Positions 47,801-56,884 of a DNA stretch of 64,000 nucleotides are shown here, piece by piece. Below the pieces are notes generated by a model, which made no database searches, was not told where the DNA came from, and saw only the letters and a list, made by a program, of their open reading frames with translations. Source of the stretch: Ciona intestinalis. Lineage: Eukaryota > Chordata > Ascidiacea > Phlebobranchia > Cionidae. The stretch spans positions 4,174,957 through 4,238,956 of the forward strand of contig NC_020169.2 of assembly GCF_000224145.3 (NCBI RefSeq), read 5' to 3'. Within the stretch, counting starts at the first letter, position 1. The number at the start of each line of letters is the position of its first letter. The position numbers and the translations under genes were made by a program.

Positions 47801-49500
47801 TTTTTTTATCTTTAACAATTTTTTATCCAAAGATTTCTACCAGTACAATAAACTGTTAAATAAAACTGCTCGATAAAATTGTCTTTCCCACAGAATATGT
47901 TGCAACTTGTAAAGGAGGTATTTATTCAAATGCAAATCATGATGAAACCGACCAATCAAATGAAAGCAGTAAAACTGGTTTGAACCAGTCGGTACCGGAT
48001 GCAATCATAAATATAAATCCTTCCTTTGTTGAAAGGTGGGTGGGATATTAAAGTACTGAGTCAGTTATATTTTAGGGTGATGGTTATGGGCAAAATCTGG
48101 CCCAAGTTTCAAGGACTGCTAACCCACATGGGAGTTTTAAACAGGATTACGGATAAACAACGGAAATTTTAAACTTTTTCTGCTCTTATTGCTACTGGGT
48201 CTGGATTTAATATACTTTTCAAGAATAAATCATTTGGAAAAACTTATACAACATCTGGCAAAACATGTTATATTTTTGTTATGCAAATAAAGTAGTGTTA
48301 AGGGTTTTATGCATATTGTTCTTTCTTCCAGAAATCTCGACGTTTCATAGAGTTATCACTTTACTAAATACATGAAGTTTATTTATTTCCTTATTCCCAT
48401 ATAGGTTGGTTATCTGCACGGAGATGTTCAGTATATGTGTGTTGCTCATAACACGACTTAAAACTGTGGTTACTGAAGTAAAGATGGATCTACAACGACA
48501 GAAAAGAAGGAAAAAAGGAAAACAAACTAACTCCCCATTGGTAAGCAGCATAGGCTTTTTTATTTGTAGTTCTTTTTTTAATGATATATATATAATATAT
48601 ATAGATTTTTTAGTTTGTTTTTCAGTTATTAAAACAAACTTAAGGGGGATTTTACTAAATGAACTAAAATACAAAGTAAAATAAACTAACAAAAAATGTC
48701 TGCACAATGGTCAGTTTTTAGTTCTACCATATGAATATGTTAAAGAAATTATTTTTTATTATTTTCCATTTAATATTACAGCCAGCCTGGGTCAGTGGTT
48801 ACCAATCTGCCATCTCTAGATACAATGACATTGGTGATGCTTTAGTTGGTGAGGTAAAGAAGATGAAACAAGATGTGGAAGAAAGGATGTTGGATCTGGG
48901 AGGACTTGAGATCAAAGATAAGGAAGAAGAGAAGACTCCTGCATCTTCTGAGGTGAAAATTTTAAACTGGTTTTGTCATTTTGCTGCTATAATGCGTAAT
49001 CACAGTGGGAAAGTAGTAAGTGTGCCTGCTTCTAGCCCGGAGTCGTATGTTCAAAGCTCAATGCTGTGAGCATGTGCTCCCTTGGGCAAAACACTAATGA
49101 AAAATGCTCTAACACCAAGGGTGCTGCAGCATTAATCTCATGAGATGTTGAAGCTTGTTGCTTTACTAAAGGAAGGCCTCAAAATAATAAAAAGGTGTGG
49201 GGTTCAAGTCTCAGTGCTGACACTTCTCTCAGTGCTGATTTTTTTTATTTTTACATATTTTTAACATAGCACATTTTATGGTTACCAATTCACCATTGGT
49301 ATTATTTCATCACAATAACCCAAGTTCGTATATTTCAGACCAAAGAAGATTATTGTGTTCAAACAAATGGCACTGTGACATCAGTTGATAAGTTATATCA
49401 AAAGATTATGAAGAACTCTTTAGAAAGTTATTCAGTGTCTTGTAAACAAATGCTTTTTGTGTTGGAAGGCAGGATGAAAAATTTAAAGGTTCGTATTTAA
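35841..49500 (+). CDS. NAA25: NatB N-terminal acetyltransferase auxiliary subunit NAA25
   Basis: Coding exons: 35841-35895, 36033-36118, 36388-36526, 36907-37025, 37380-37454, 37926-38031, 38308-38388, 38796-38907, 41070-41168, 41768-41925, 42269-42393, 42891-43033, 43249-43340, 43695-43784, 44040-44220, 44802-44949, 45245-45348, 45801-45911, 46255-46397, 46857-47019, 47312-47550, 47894-48035, 48405-48540, 48782-48952, 49339-49500. Phases agree throughout, giving about 1059 residues (human 972). Matches to human NAA25 run the whole length: SERRLRPIYELLDNGNYKKA, YLPLAEKMVEKHV, the PYLFW region, LGAFSPCADLYDSMEVKHMQ and the basic RQKRRKKGK near the C-terminus. TPR-like helical repeats form the ribosome-associated scaffold that holds NAA20, which acetylates Met-Asp/Glu/Asn starts. 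The N gap at 36630 is intronic, because exons on either side join in frame and align without loss to human. A profilin-like gene is nested antisense at 38973-40423. Confidence 0.95.
36630..36679. other. Assembly gap (50 N)
   Basis: Fifty unknown bases within the NAA25 intron 36527-36906. The acceptor-like cag just before the gap could suggest a lost exon, but exons at 36388 and 36907 join in frame (phase 1 to phase 1), and the joined peptide IHRTDLICPLYENAV aligns to human IHR/MHRPELVTKLYEAAV without a missing segment. Confidence 0.9.
38973..40423 (-). CDS. Profilin-like protein, nested antisense in a NAA25 intron
   Basis: Minus-strand coding exons 40423-40319, 39678-39513 and 39091-38973 join with consensus splice sites and matching phases (0, then 1) to give 129 residues. 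A probable 5' UTR exon ends at 40509, with a 67-base intron to 40441. The sequence starts MAQYVALLDHYGLYSVFDNS. The C-terminal part IMLLVGKQETSLDEIQNIMH resembles profilin-1 [20 protein letters not shown] in pattern, the middle ISISGFQFSCLVGQK resembles the profilin strand region, and total length fits the family (about 125-140). Profilin binds actin monomers and proline-rich ligands. Similarity is weak, so it may be a divergent profilin or another protein of similar fold. That it is a real gene is well supported; the family call is moderate. Confidence 0.55.
40151..40334. repeat. Direct repeat duplicating a splice-donor region of the profilin-like gene
   Basis: About 45 bases are duplicated at 40151-40197 and 40291-40334, sharing aaaacttactgttggttcca. 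On the minus strand the repeat includes the last 15 or so bases of the first coding exon, its donor gtaagttt and intron sequence, so two equivalent donors exist about 137 bases apart. AT dinucleotide runs lie between. Confidence 0.75.
41231..41709. mobile_element. hAT-like MITE with 8-bp target duplication
   Basis: A 479-bp element has terminal inverted repeats of about 30 bp (cacagaaataaaaaagaata at the left; the right end is its near-perfect reverse complement). It is flanked by a perfect 8-bp repeat caaacaat at 41223-41230 and 41710-41717. Eight-base target duplications are typical of hAT transposons. There is no transposase frame; a short CT microsatellite is inside. It lies in a NAA25 intron. 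Confidence 0.85.
42426..42525 (-). mobile_element. SINE fragment, tRNA-like head
   Basis: The reverse complement reads gcgctgtggcccagttggtt, a good A-box region, and then a degenerate B-box with a GGCTCGGCAC-type segment. The SINE body is missing. It could be mistaken for a tRNA gene, but an acceptor stem does not form. Confidence 0.55.
44485..44712 (-). mobile_element. tRNA-derived SINE, diverged copy
   Basis: It holds taccagctaccccatatgta, accactgggttagagcaatt and the head-side segment gagccttgaacccatactct in the standard minus-strand order. It lies in the NAA25 intron before the exon at 44802. Confidence 0.65.
46500..46690 (+). mobile_element. SINE fragment, 3' part, diverged
   Basis: It has gctccaacctagttgtcagt and caactatcgatgcaacttag in the order of the plus-strand copies at 23895 and 26190. 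It is in a NAA25 intron and well diverged. Confidence 0.4.
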
Positions 49501-50774
49501 GTAAGAAGATATTAGTTAATATATAAACTAAAATAAACTTGTTTTTAATATTATCTACAACTCCGAAATATCTTGACTCTTGTTAAATGTTTGTCATACA
49601 TTTCTGAAACCTAGTGCTCACTAAGTGGTTTCTACTTTGTAGCACCCTGGGTGTCGGGGTAATTGACTAGCTCTGGAATAAATCTTAAGTCCCATGGTGA
49701 GTCACACTGTAGGACCCCATCTATGTACAATAGAATAGTATGCCATAGTCGCAAAAATAAAGGGTCTATATGGGCAGTACTGAGCAAAAAATTGTATAAT
49801 GAGATGCATCGATTTACTTTCTAACAGTGCATGACTATAATGACTCCTTATGTTTAGGAAACTTCTAAAGTTTAACGAAAGGTTTCAAATTTGTCAAATT
49901 TGTTGCAATGAATTACCTTGGCTTGAGTTATGCTGTTTAAGTTTCATATCATGGAAAGTATGAGCTGAAATATTCACATTATGTGTTGAATGTACTTTAT
50001 TCATTGCAGTTAAGTTGAAATTCTGAATTGTTTATCTGTGTCTGGGCTTTTATGCGAAACTTTTATTAAATTAATTACGTAAATTGGATAATCTATGCAA
50101 AAATAAGTTCATTTTTGGAAATAATTAGCAAGTCAGTTGCAAAACAAACAGAAAAGGGAATTATAACATTAAATTTTTGAATTTTTATTAAATGTACTAT
50201 TTTGTGTTGACAAGTGTATTTGAACTATCTGAACAACTTCCAATGCCTTTCAATGATTTTTACTACAAGGCTTGTGAATTAAAACCATTTTTTTTCCATT
50301 TTTCTGCTTGCTAAAGCGAAATGATCCATTTATTGTTACGTCATAAGACTGTGTATAACTTAAAGCATTAGTAATTTTACAAATAATGTTTCATAGAGTT
50401 AAATTTTATAAATATTCTACAAGACGCCTAAAAGTTACGGTTAAAATTAAATAAAACAAATGGTAAAAGCAGCAGCAAAGAGCTAATTTACTAAAATGCG
50501 TTTTGTAAAATGATAATACAGTAATGGTGTAATGCGTATCTGATGGAAAGATTGTGTTAGACACATACAGGCTGGAAAGAATAAAGCACAGCAGTGGAAA
50601 ATGATGCTGATTTGTTTTATATAACTGGATAAGAGAAATACAGTAAAACTAATGCACAGGTTAAAAGGTAAATGGAAGAAAGTAGGTAATTTTAAAAGCT
50701 CCTTAACTAATACTGGAAGAATAAGCACCGTAAGCGAAAATACTCGGCAATTATTAGACAATTAAGTCAGTTCA
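49501..50774. other. Convergent intergenic region between NAA25 and the arylsulfatase gene
   Basis: Two genes end here facing each other. AATAAA at 49532-49537 may serve NAA25. A dispersed-repeat fragment (cactgtaggaccccatctat, near 49720) is present. No coding exon is supported. Confidence 0.45.
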
Positions 50775-53700
50775 TCACTGCAACCATACCTGGTTGAGTT
50801 TCTGCAGCTTTTTGAACTTCATTTTCCGTCTGAACAACTTTGGCTTTCTTGCTCTGTGCGGACGGAATTTTTTTCTCTTGTATTTTCTCCCCACCCCTCG
50901 CCATGGTAACCAGAACCCACCATGGCGTTTCGGGTCGGACTTTTTATCGTTGTGGGGGTAATCAACTGGCAGTGAGGAAGTGTTGTATTCCTTCAGTCTT
51001 GCTAGCAGCAAGTTAACAACCTTGAAATGATAACCTATTTTAGTGAGCTTTAAAACACTTTGGCATTCTCTCACACTCATTACCAAGCTGCGAAATTTAT
51101 ACTTGAACAATAGTCATATTTGGATTTTCAGAATCTTGCAGCTACTATTTACTGCAACATTTTAACAAGCAGAAGATGTAATCTAACTCACTTCTGGGTA
51201 TTGATCTGAAACTTCTCTTTCTTCATGTGGGTCTTCGGTTATTTTAAACAACCGAACATTCTTGGTTGAATTCGGATATACATGGAAGTCATCTCGTATT
51301 TGACCAATTGTTATATTTCCATGTGTGCATTCAGGTGGAACCACCCATTCATTCATACCTGTGTGTGATAATAATCGATTCTATGAGGTTATAGTTAAAA
51401 GTTTAATTACTTTAAACACACAGGGTGACCAATCACCCCCTTTTACACACACAACACATAACACAGGCATTAACTTCCACCATCACACAAAGTTAAGGTA
51501 ACACAGGGGCAAACTTTTTCCACCACTAGTGTATGTGTAAGTATGCTACTTCTTCAATCAATTCACATTCTTTATGAGAAAGTTGAAGGAAATGAATTTT
51601 ATTGAAGTGGAACTTCTGGTATGCAACAAACAAGTTCATGTCCTGTGCTACATTTCTCCTGCCTCAAGGTATCTGTTATAAAATCTTACCTAACAAAAAA
51701 GTATTAAGTGTGACGTTAATATATACAATTTCAAGATTTTGTTTAAAAAAACTTGTTATTTATTTTGTGTATTATTGATATGCGAGTTTTATTTTAAAAT
51801 TGAATATATTTTGCCTTTAAAAGTTGCTATGTAATGTTATCAGTGACCTGCATATCCTGTGAGTAATTTCCAATCCCCAGATCTTATAGCAGCACGTACA
51901 GAAACATCAAACCCTTCTCTGAATTCACTTTCAGTTAGTTTCTTATGTAGTGGGTCAATGTTATGTAGAATCTCTGTGCGTTTAGATGTCTTGTTTGACC
52001 TGTGTGGATATATAGGGTTGTTTTGCTGTTTAATTTTAGTTTAGCGGGTTATATACTGTAGGTACAATTACATATTTTCTGAATGTACAAGATCAACTAC
52101 CCATCTTTAGTTAATTCAAGTAAAAATTTTTAAAAAAATCAGAATGTACAAAATTAAAAAAAAAACTATTTTTAGTAAAATCTAATAAAAAAACCCTAGA
52201 AATTACAAATTTGTCATAAATACCTGCACAAACTCACCTTAAAGTTTCCCATTGATCATAACCATCTATCGGTGGCGTGCCCACTACATAAGGACAATGT
52301 GTAGCTGACATAATTGTTGGGTACCAATCAGAAACATGGAGTAACTCCTTATTAACTCTGGGTGTTGTTACTTGGAGAGGTTTCCCGTGTACGAACCCCA
52401 CCCCACGTATACCACCCTCCCATAAAGTTCCCTTCTTCCCACGTAGGGGCCAATTGTTTCCTCCTCTCGTTGTTTGACCCCCATTGTCTGTGATGAATAA
52501 ATGTAATTTATATTCCCTTGGCGGGAAAATGAAACTTGTTATAATACGCTCTGTGATAATTAATAATTGTATAGTAAAGAATTGTAATTTATTTATCCTC
52601 ACTTGGCGGGAAAATTGAAGTGGTTATAACATGGAATGGAAGTAACTTTTGCCCGTTTACGAGTTACACAGGTATGTAATTTTGTAGATGTTATATTGTT
52701 ATAAAGAGATTTTGGGTTGAACAGTCAACAGCAAATATAACATGCAAAAAAAACATAAATGTTAAGTAAGATTGGTATATCAAATTAAATCGTCTCTTAT
52801 TTTAATATAGAGTTTATAATAAATAACAATATGACTGTCAGGTGCACTAGTTTCAGTTATTTGTACCTGTAGAAAAAATAAAGATTGTATTTTTCCACAT
52901 TCGGGCTCGTTTCAGATGTTTCACCAACTGCCTGATTCCTCTATCCATAGCATACACCATGCCCGCATATATTCGCCTGTTGTTGTATACTAAATTAAAG
53001 GTTGCAAAGTGTATATAGGATTTGTTAATGCATTAATTAATATTGAGCTCAACTTTTTGAAAGCTCCACTATATGCTTAATAATATCTTTTGGTGCAAAA
53101 AAAAATTAGGAATTATTGAGGTACTTTATATATGTTTGTTCAAGTTTGCACTAGTTACTTTACATAGTTCATTGTAGCAGTAACATAAAATAGTGAAACA
53201 GTATGTCAACTCATAAAAACATCAGCTGCAAAATTGGTTATAAATCTTTTAATGTATAGTTTTATATCTCACCGATTTTTATCACGTATGTGTTTAAACC
53301 TCTTCAGATACTGGTTTGGAACCTGCAGTGGTCCATGCACTGCTTGTAGGGACAGGTATAAAAACATTGGCTGTGGAGAAAACAGTTTTACCCAAACTAA
53401 ATTTTTTTATGGGTCCCATAGCAATATTCTGTCTGTAGTTATACTAATTAATATTTTATTTTATATTTCTTTGTTTTTTTCTTAATAAATACACACCAGT
53501 AGTACTATACAACTCGCATACAAACAAAGGACATACCCTACTACTATAAAACAATACACCCAACAATATACCCATACCTTTTGTTTATTATGCTTGTCAA
53601 TCATTTCTTTGGACTTCCTTATGAATAAGTTGGTTGAATATTCGCCATAAGTTGCATTGGTGGGGCCGTACCTTGAGTCAATCATGTCATAGCCACAAAA

Positions 53701-55010
53701 ACGTCGAGTTTTCTTGGGTTCACAGTGATAACGAGTAAAGTGGTTCACGCCACCATTTAAGAAGCCTGCCAATTAACAACGTGTGGTAAATAAACCGCAA
53801 GAATGTGACAGATGCGTCAATTTAAACGTAACTAGATGTATAAGTTTAGCAAGTGGAAAGTAGATTTTGTGTTTCCTAGTTAGTAAACTAATTCAGTGTT
53901 TTCACAAATTTTAGCGTTACTCATTTTTTTGATATTATCTACCCTTGTTTATCGTCTTTACTAATTAATTTTTATCGGTTGTTTTATTTATTACCGAAAA
54001 AGTTTTGGAATCCTCTGTTCCAAGGCAAGTATTCCTCACGAAAGAATCCTAAATGCCACTTGCCCACCATGTTAGTTTTGTAACCACACTGTCGCAGTTG
54101 TTGAGATAGTAGAATGTTGTCAAGTGGCAAACCATAAGGCTGGGCTGCTCTGATTATACCATGTGCTAGTCCAGTATGGATCTAAAAGTAATGGCTGTTC
54201 AATTTTAACTAGTCAAGGCTTATGCTTTGCTAATATGAGTGGTATGAGTATGTAGTTTTTAACCAGCAGATGTAGGGTTCAAAGCTCACAGTGTGTATAG
54301 TGGCCTTAAGTGAGACACATAATAGTTATTGTATTTAGTACTATAGTGGTACATTTACATAGTGTCCAGGGTTCAAAGCTCACAGCTGTTAGTGCCTTAG
54401 GTGAGACACAGAATAATGATTGTACTTAGCACTATAATGGAATATAGACAGAGTATCTAAGGTTCAAAGCTTACAGCTGATTTGGCATTTGACAAGACAA
54501 TTAATTCTGTTACTAATTTAATAATTCTATTTATTTTGCTACTAAGAATAATGTAAATAATCTCCATGAGTCTTTAAAAAATTACTTATTGGTAATTATG
54601 TTTAAAGATATGGTTGGACATAGACAAACCATATACCTGATAGCGTCCAGTAAGTAGTTGACCTCTTGTAGGTGAACATATTGGTTGAACATAATAATTC
54701 TCCAATATTACCCCTTTTGCTGTGAACAAAATATAAAATTCATTGTTTTGAACTTAAAAATTAACTGTTTTTAAATTATGTAAAAGAAAATGGGTCCCTT
54801 ACCTGCTAAACTGTCCAAAAATGGTGTGTACATATCAGAGTAGTGTTCTCTTGCATGGTAACCAATATCATTGAAGCCAAAATCGTCGGCTAACACAAAA
54901 ACGACGTGTGGACGCTGCCCGCGTTGTTTTTTGCCACACGCTACAGCAGATAACCAAAATACGAACGCTAACAGACGTACTGCATTAAGGTGTTTTGGCC
55001 CAGAAAACAT
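50775..55010 (-). CDS. Arylsulfatase, ARSB/ARSI/ARSJ group
   Basis: Minus-strand exons 55010-54803, 54719-54637, 54181-53995, 53765-53578, 53370-53273, 52976-52867, 52487-52238, 51999-51848, 51358-51192 and 51020-50775 join in phase to 562 residues (human ARSI 569, ARSJ 599). A signal peptide (residues 1-25, ending near SAVACG) is followed by metal ligands D42 D43 in [10 protein letters not shown] and the sulfatase signature [11 protein letters not shown], whose Cys84 would become formylglycine. GKWHLGF (137 on) and the metal-binding DNGGQ (292-296) are present, so the active site looks intact. [12 protein letters not shown]-type and LLARLKEYN segments and a strongly basic C-terminal tail ([20 protein letters not shown]) favour ARSI/J over lysosomal ARSB. 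It should hydrolyse sulfate esters in the secretory path or lysosome; the substrate is unknown. An acceptor 13 bases before the ATG (exon begins 55023) shows a 5' UTR intron or trans-splice site. Confidence 0.92.
54275..54500. repeat. Tandem repeat of about 93 bp, 2.4 copies
   Basis: Copies begin at 54275, 54369 and 54460 with gggttcaaagctcacag or a close variant, followed by a shared gtgagacaca and ttagtactatagtgg segment. The repeated ggttcaaa looks like a tRNA B-box, so this may be a SINE head amplified in tandem. It lies in an intron of the arylsulfatase gene. Confidence 0.75.
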
Positions 55011-55023
55011 TCTATTTAAACAC

Positions 55024-56884
55024 CTGTAATGAATGATATTGTTAACATAAACGATGGTAAAATAAACCAGTCGGTTCCTATATCCCACATAATGGTACAA
55101 AGACACACCTACGCACCGGCTCAAGCACATAACACATAACTAAACAGACGCCAATTTTCCACAGTTTGTACATTAGGGAAGCCCCTACACATGTGCAACA
55201 ACAAAAGTACATAGACATCCTATGCCTATATTCGGTAAGCCTTAGCTAAAGCAGAAAGCGGCTTAAATTGTGTACATATGCGTAAAAGGGAATACCTTAA
55301 ACTCCTTTCAAATCTAAAGTTAAAAACAAGCGTACTGATACGCTCTATGATTTCTCGTTCTTTTAAATGTCTTAACTATTTCCAATGTGGCTGCGCTGCC
55401 TGTAGTCAAATCAACTATGCATGTCTGTTTGTCAATTAGATTAGACGAATCACGCCAAAACAGTTTATTCGACCGTTTGCTAAATGTTATTCTCGCGTTG
55501 CTAATTCACACCCTCCGGACTTCAGCTGGTTTTAATTAGCCGCCTGTTTACTGACCGTACTAGACAGTAATTCATTATAGGAAACCGAATAGGAATGTAG
55601 AAAATCGCTGTGGCCTTCTAAAAACGACCAAGCAATAACTGAAAAGTTCCCGGTGATATATAGGCCATCGATTTATCGCTATATTATACGCGAGTTCTTT
55701 CATTGTACCTCTTGTGTTTGAAGTTTATGAAGTGAGTGATACTGCGGCTTGAATCCGGCCTACACCAGACACCGGTTTATAAACATGTGTGTTTATTTAG
55801 TACGCTAAGTATACTCTCGCCTACACAAGACATCAACATTAACGTCTGGTGAAATTAAATACCCGCCCACCAAACTATAACAAATCATGTTAAAATAGCC
55901 GAGATGAGAAATGTAAGATGTATAGCCTATATATGTATGTCTAATGATAAAGTTACAATGTAGGGTAGTCGACATACAATATTACCTTTTTGCAGCAGCC
56001 TCTAACTTGTTTACTTTGTACACAACTTTCAAATTACTTTTTTTGTTTGCTTAACACGCATACAAAAAGTTTGTATGTTGGGGTAAAATGGGACATGTCT
56101 TTAATCCGCTTTCTCGTCCCATTTGGTAGTAAACAAAGAATATTTACAAAATGAGTAGCCGTATTTTTCCACTTCAAAATTCTTTGTTGGTTGTTAAAAC
56201 GCGTTAATTAAGATTAGAAATATGAGATTTAAGTGACAACAGTATCCCATCCTATAGGAGGATCCTATAGGGGTATACCCTATAGTGCTGTATTTTTCAA
56301 AATCATGTTGCGTCATTTACTTTTCATAGACAGTGATTCGTGTTTAAAGCCTCAGTGGAATTGCCCAAAAGACGGGACTTTGCCTGTTTGACACAAGGCT
56401 ATAGCATGTTCTGCATATTTTCTAAACCAAGAGATGCTTGTCTAATAACCTTCGTTCGTCATAGCGGTTTAAGCCTTACTATTTCGACGAGCGAGCGCTT
56501 ATCTTGTTTAATTGGTTTTGTCGAATATTAAATTCCTTTACACTAGGTTAGTTTATTAAACATATCTTCGCACTAACAAACCTAGCTCAGAATTTATGAA
56601 ACAGAAACAAAGCTGTTAAGTCTAGTTTGTATAGAAGCCAAATGTATTTCTGTATAAGATGACTGTAGGCATAATTCAATTTAGGTTTAGAAGATTAAAG
56701 TGCCCGCCGCGTTATGGTGATCGTATAACACCTTCGGTAAATTTTAAAAGTCTTGAAAGTATACGTTAGTTTGCTTTAGGGTCGTGTGGTCTCTGTTGAA
56801 TAGGCAACCCGCATGTATTGGTTTAGCTTAACAGCTACACCTGCTCGCTATATACGTTTGGTGGTTTTATTTCCCATTGAAATA
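55024..56884. other. Divergent promoter region between arylsulfatase and septin genes
   Basis: The two genes are transcribed away from each other. The region is about 1.9 kb with a diverged MITE at 56073-56255. Short 5' UTR exons of either gene may lie here, but none can be fixed from sequence. Confidence 0.4.
56073..56255. mobile_element. TA-flanked MITE, diverged copy
   Basis: It starts ttggggtaaaatgggacatg, keeps cccatttggtagtaaacaaa and ends near cagtatcccatcctatagg. It is more diverged than the copies at 24752 and 32285, so it is probably older. Confidence 0.6.

Noticed and set aside
48345-48707. Minus-strand 120-codon frame opposite NAA25
   Set aside because: It is the shadow of a NAA25 exon and AT-rich introns.
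50483-50761. Minus-strand 92-codon frame just beyond the arylsulfatase stop
   Set aside because: It lies in the 3' region of that gene, has no recognisable domain and reads like AT-rich chance frame.
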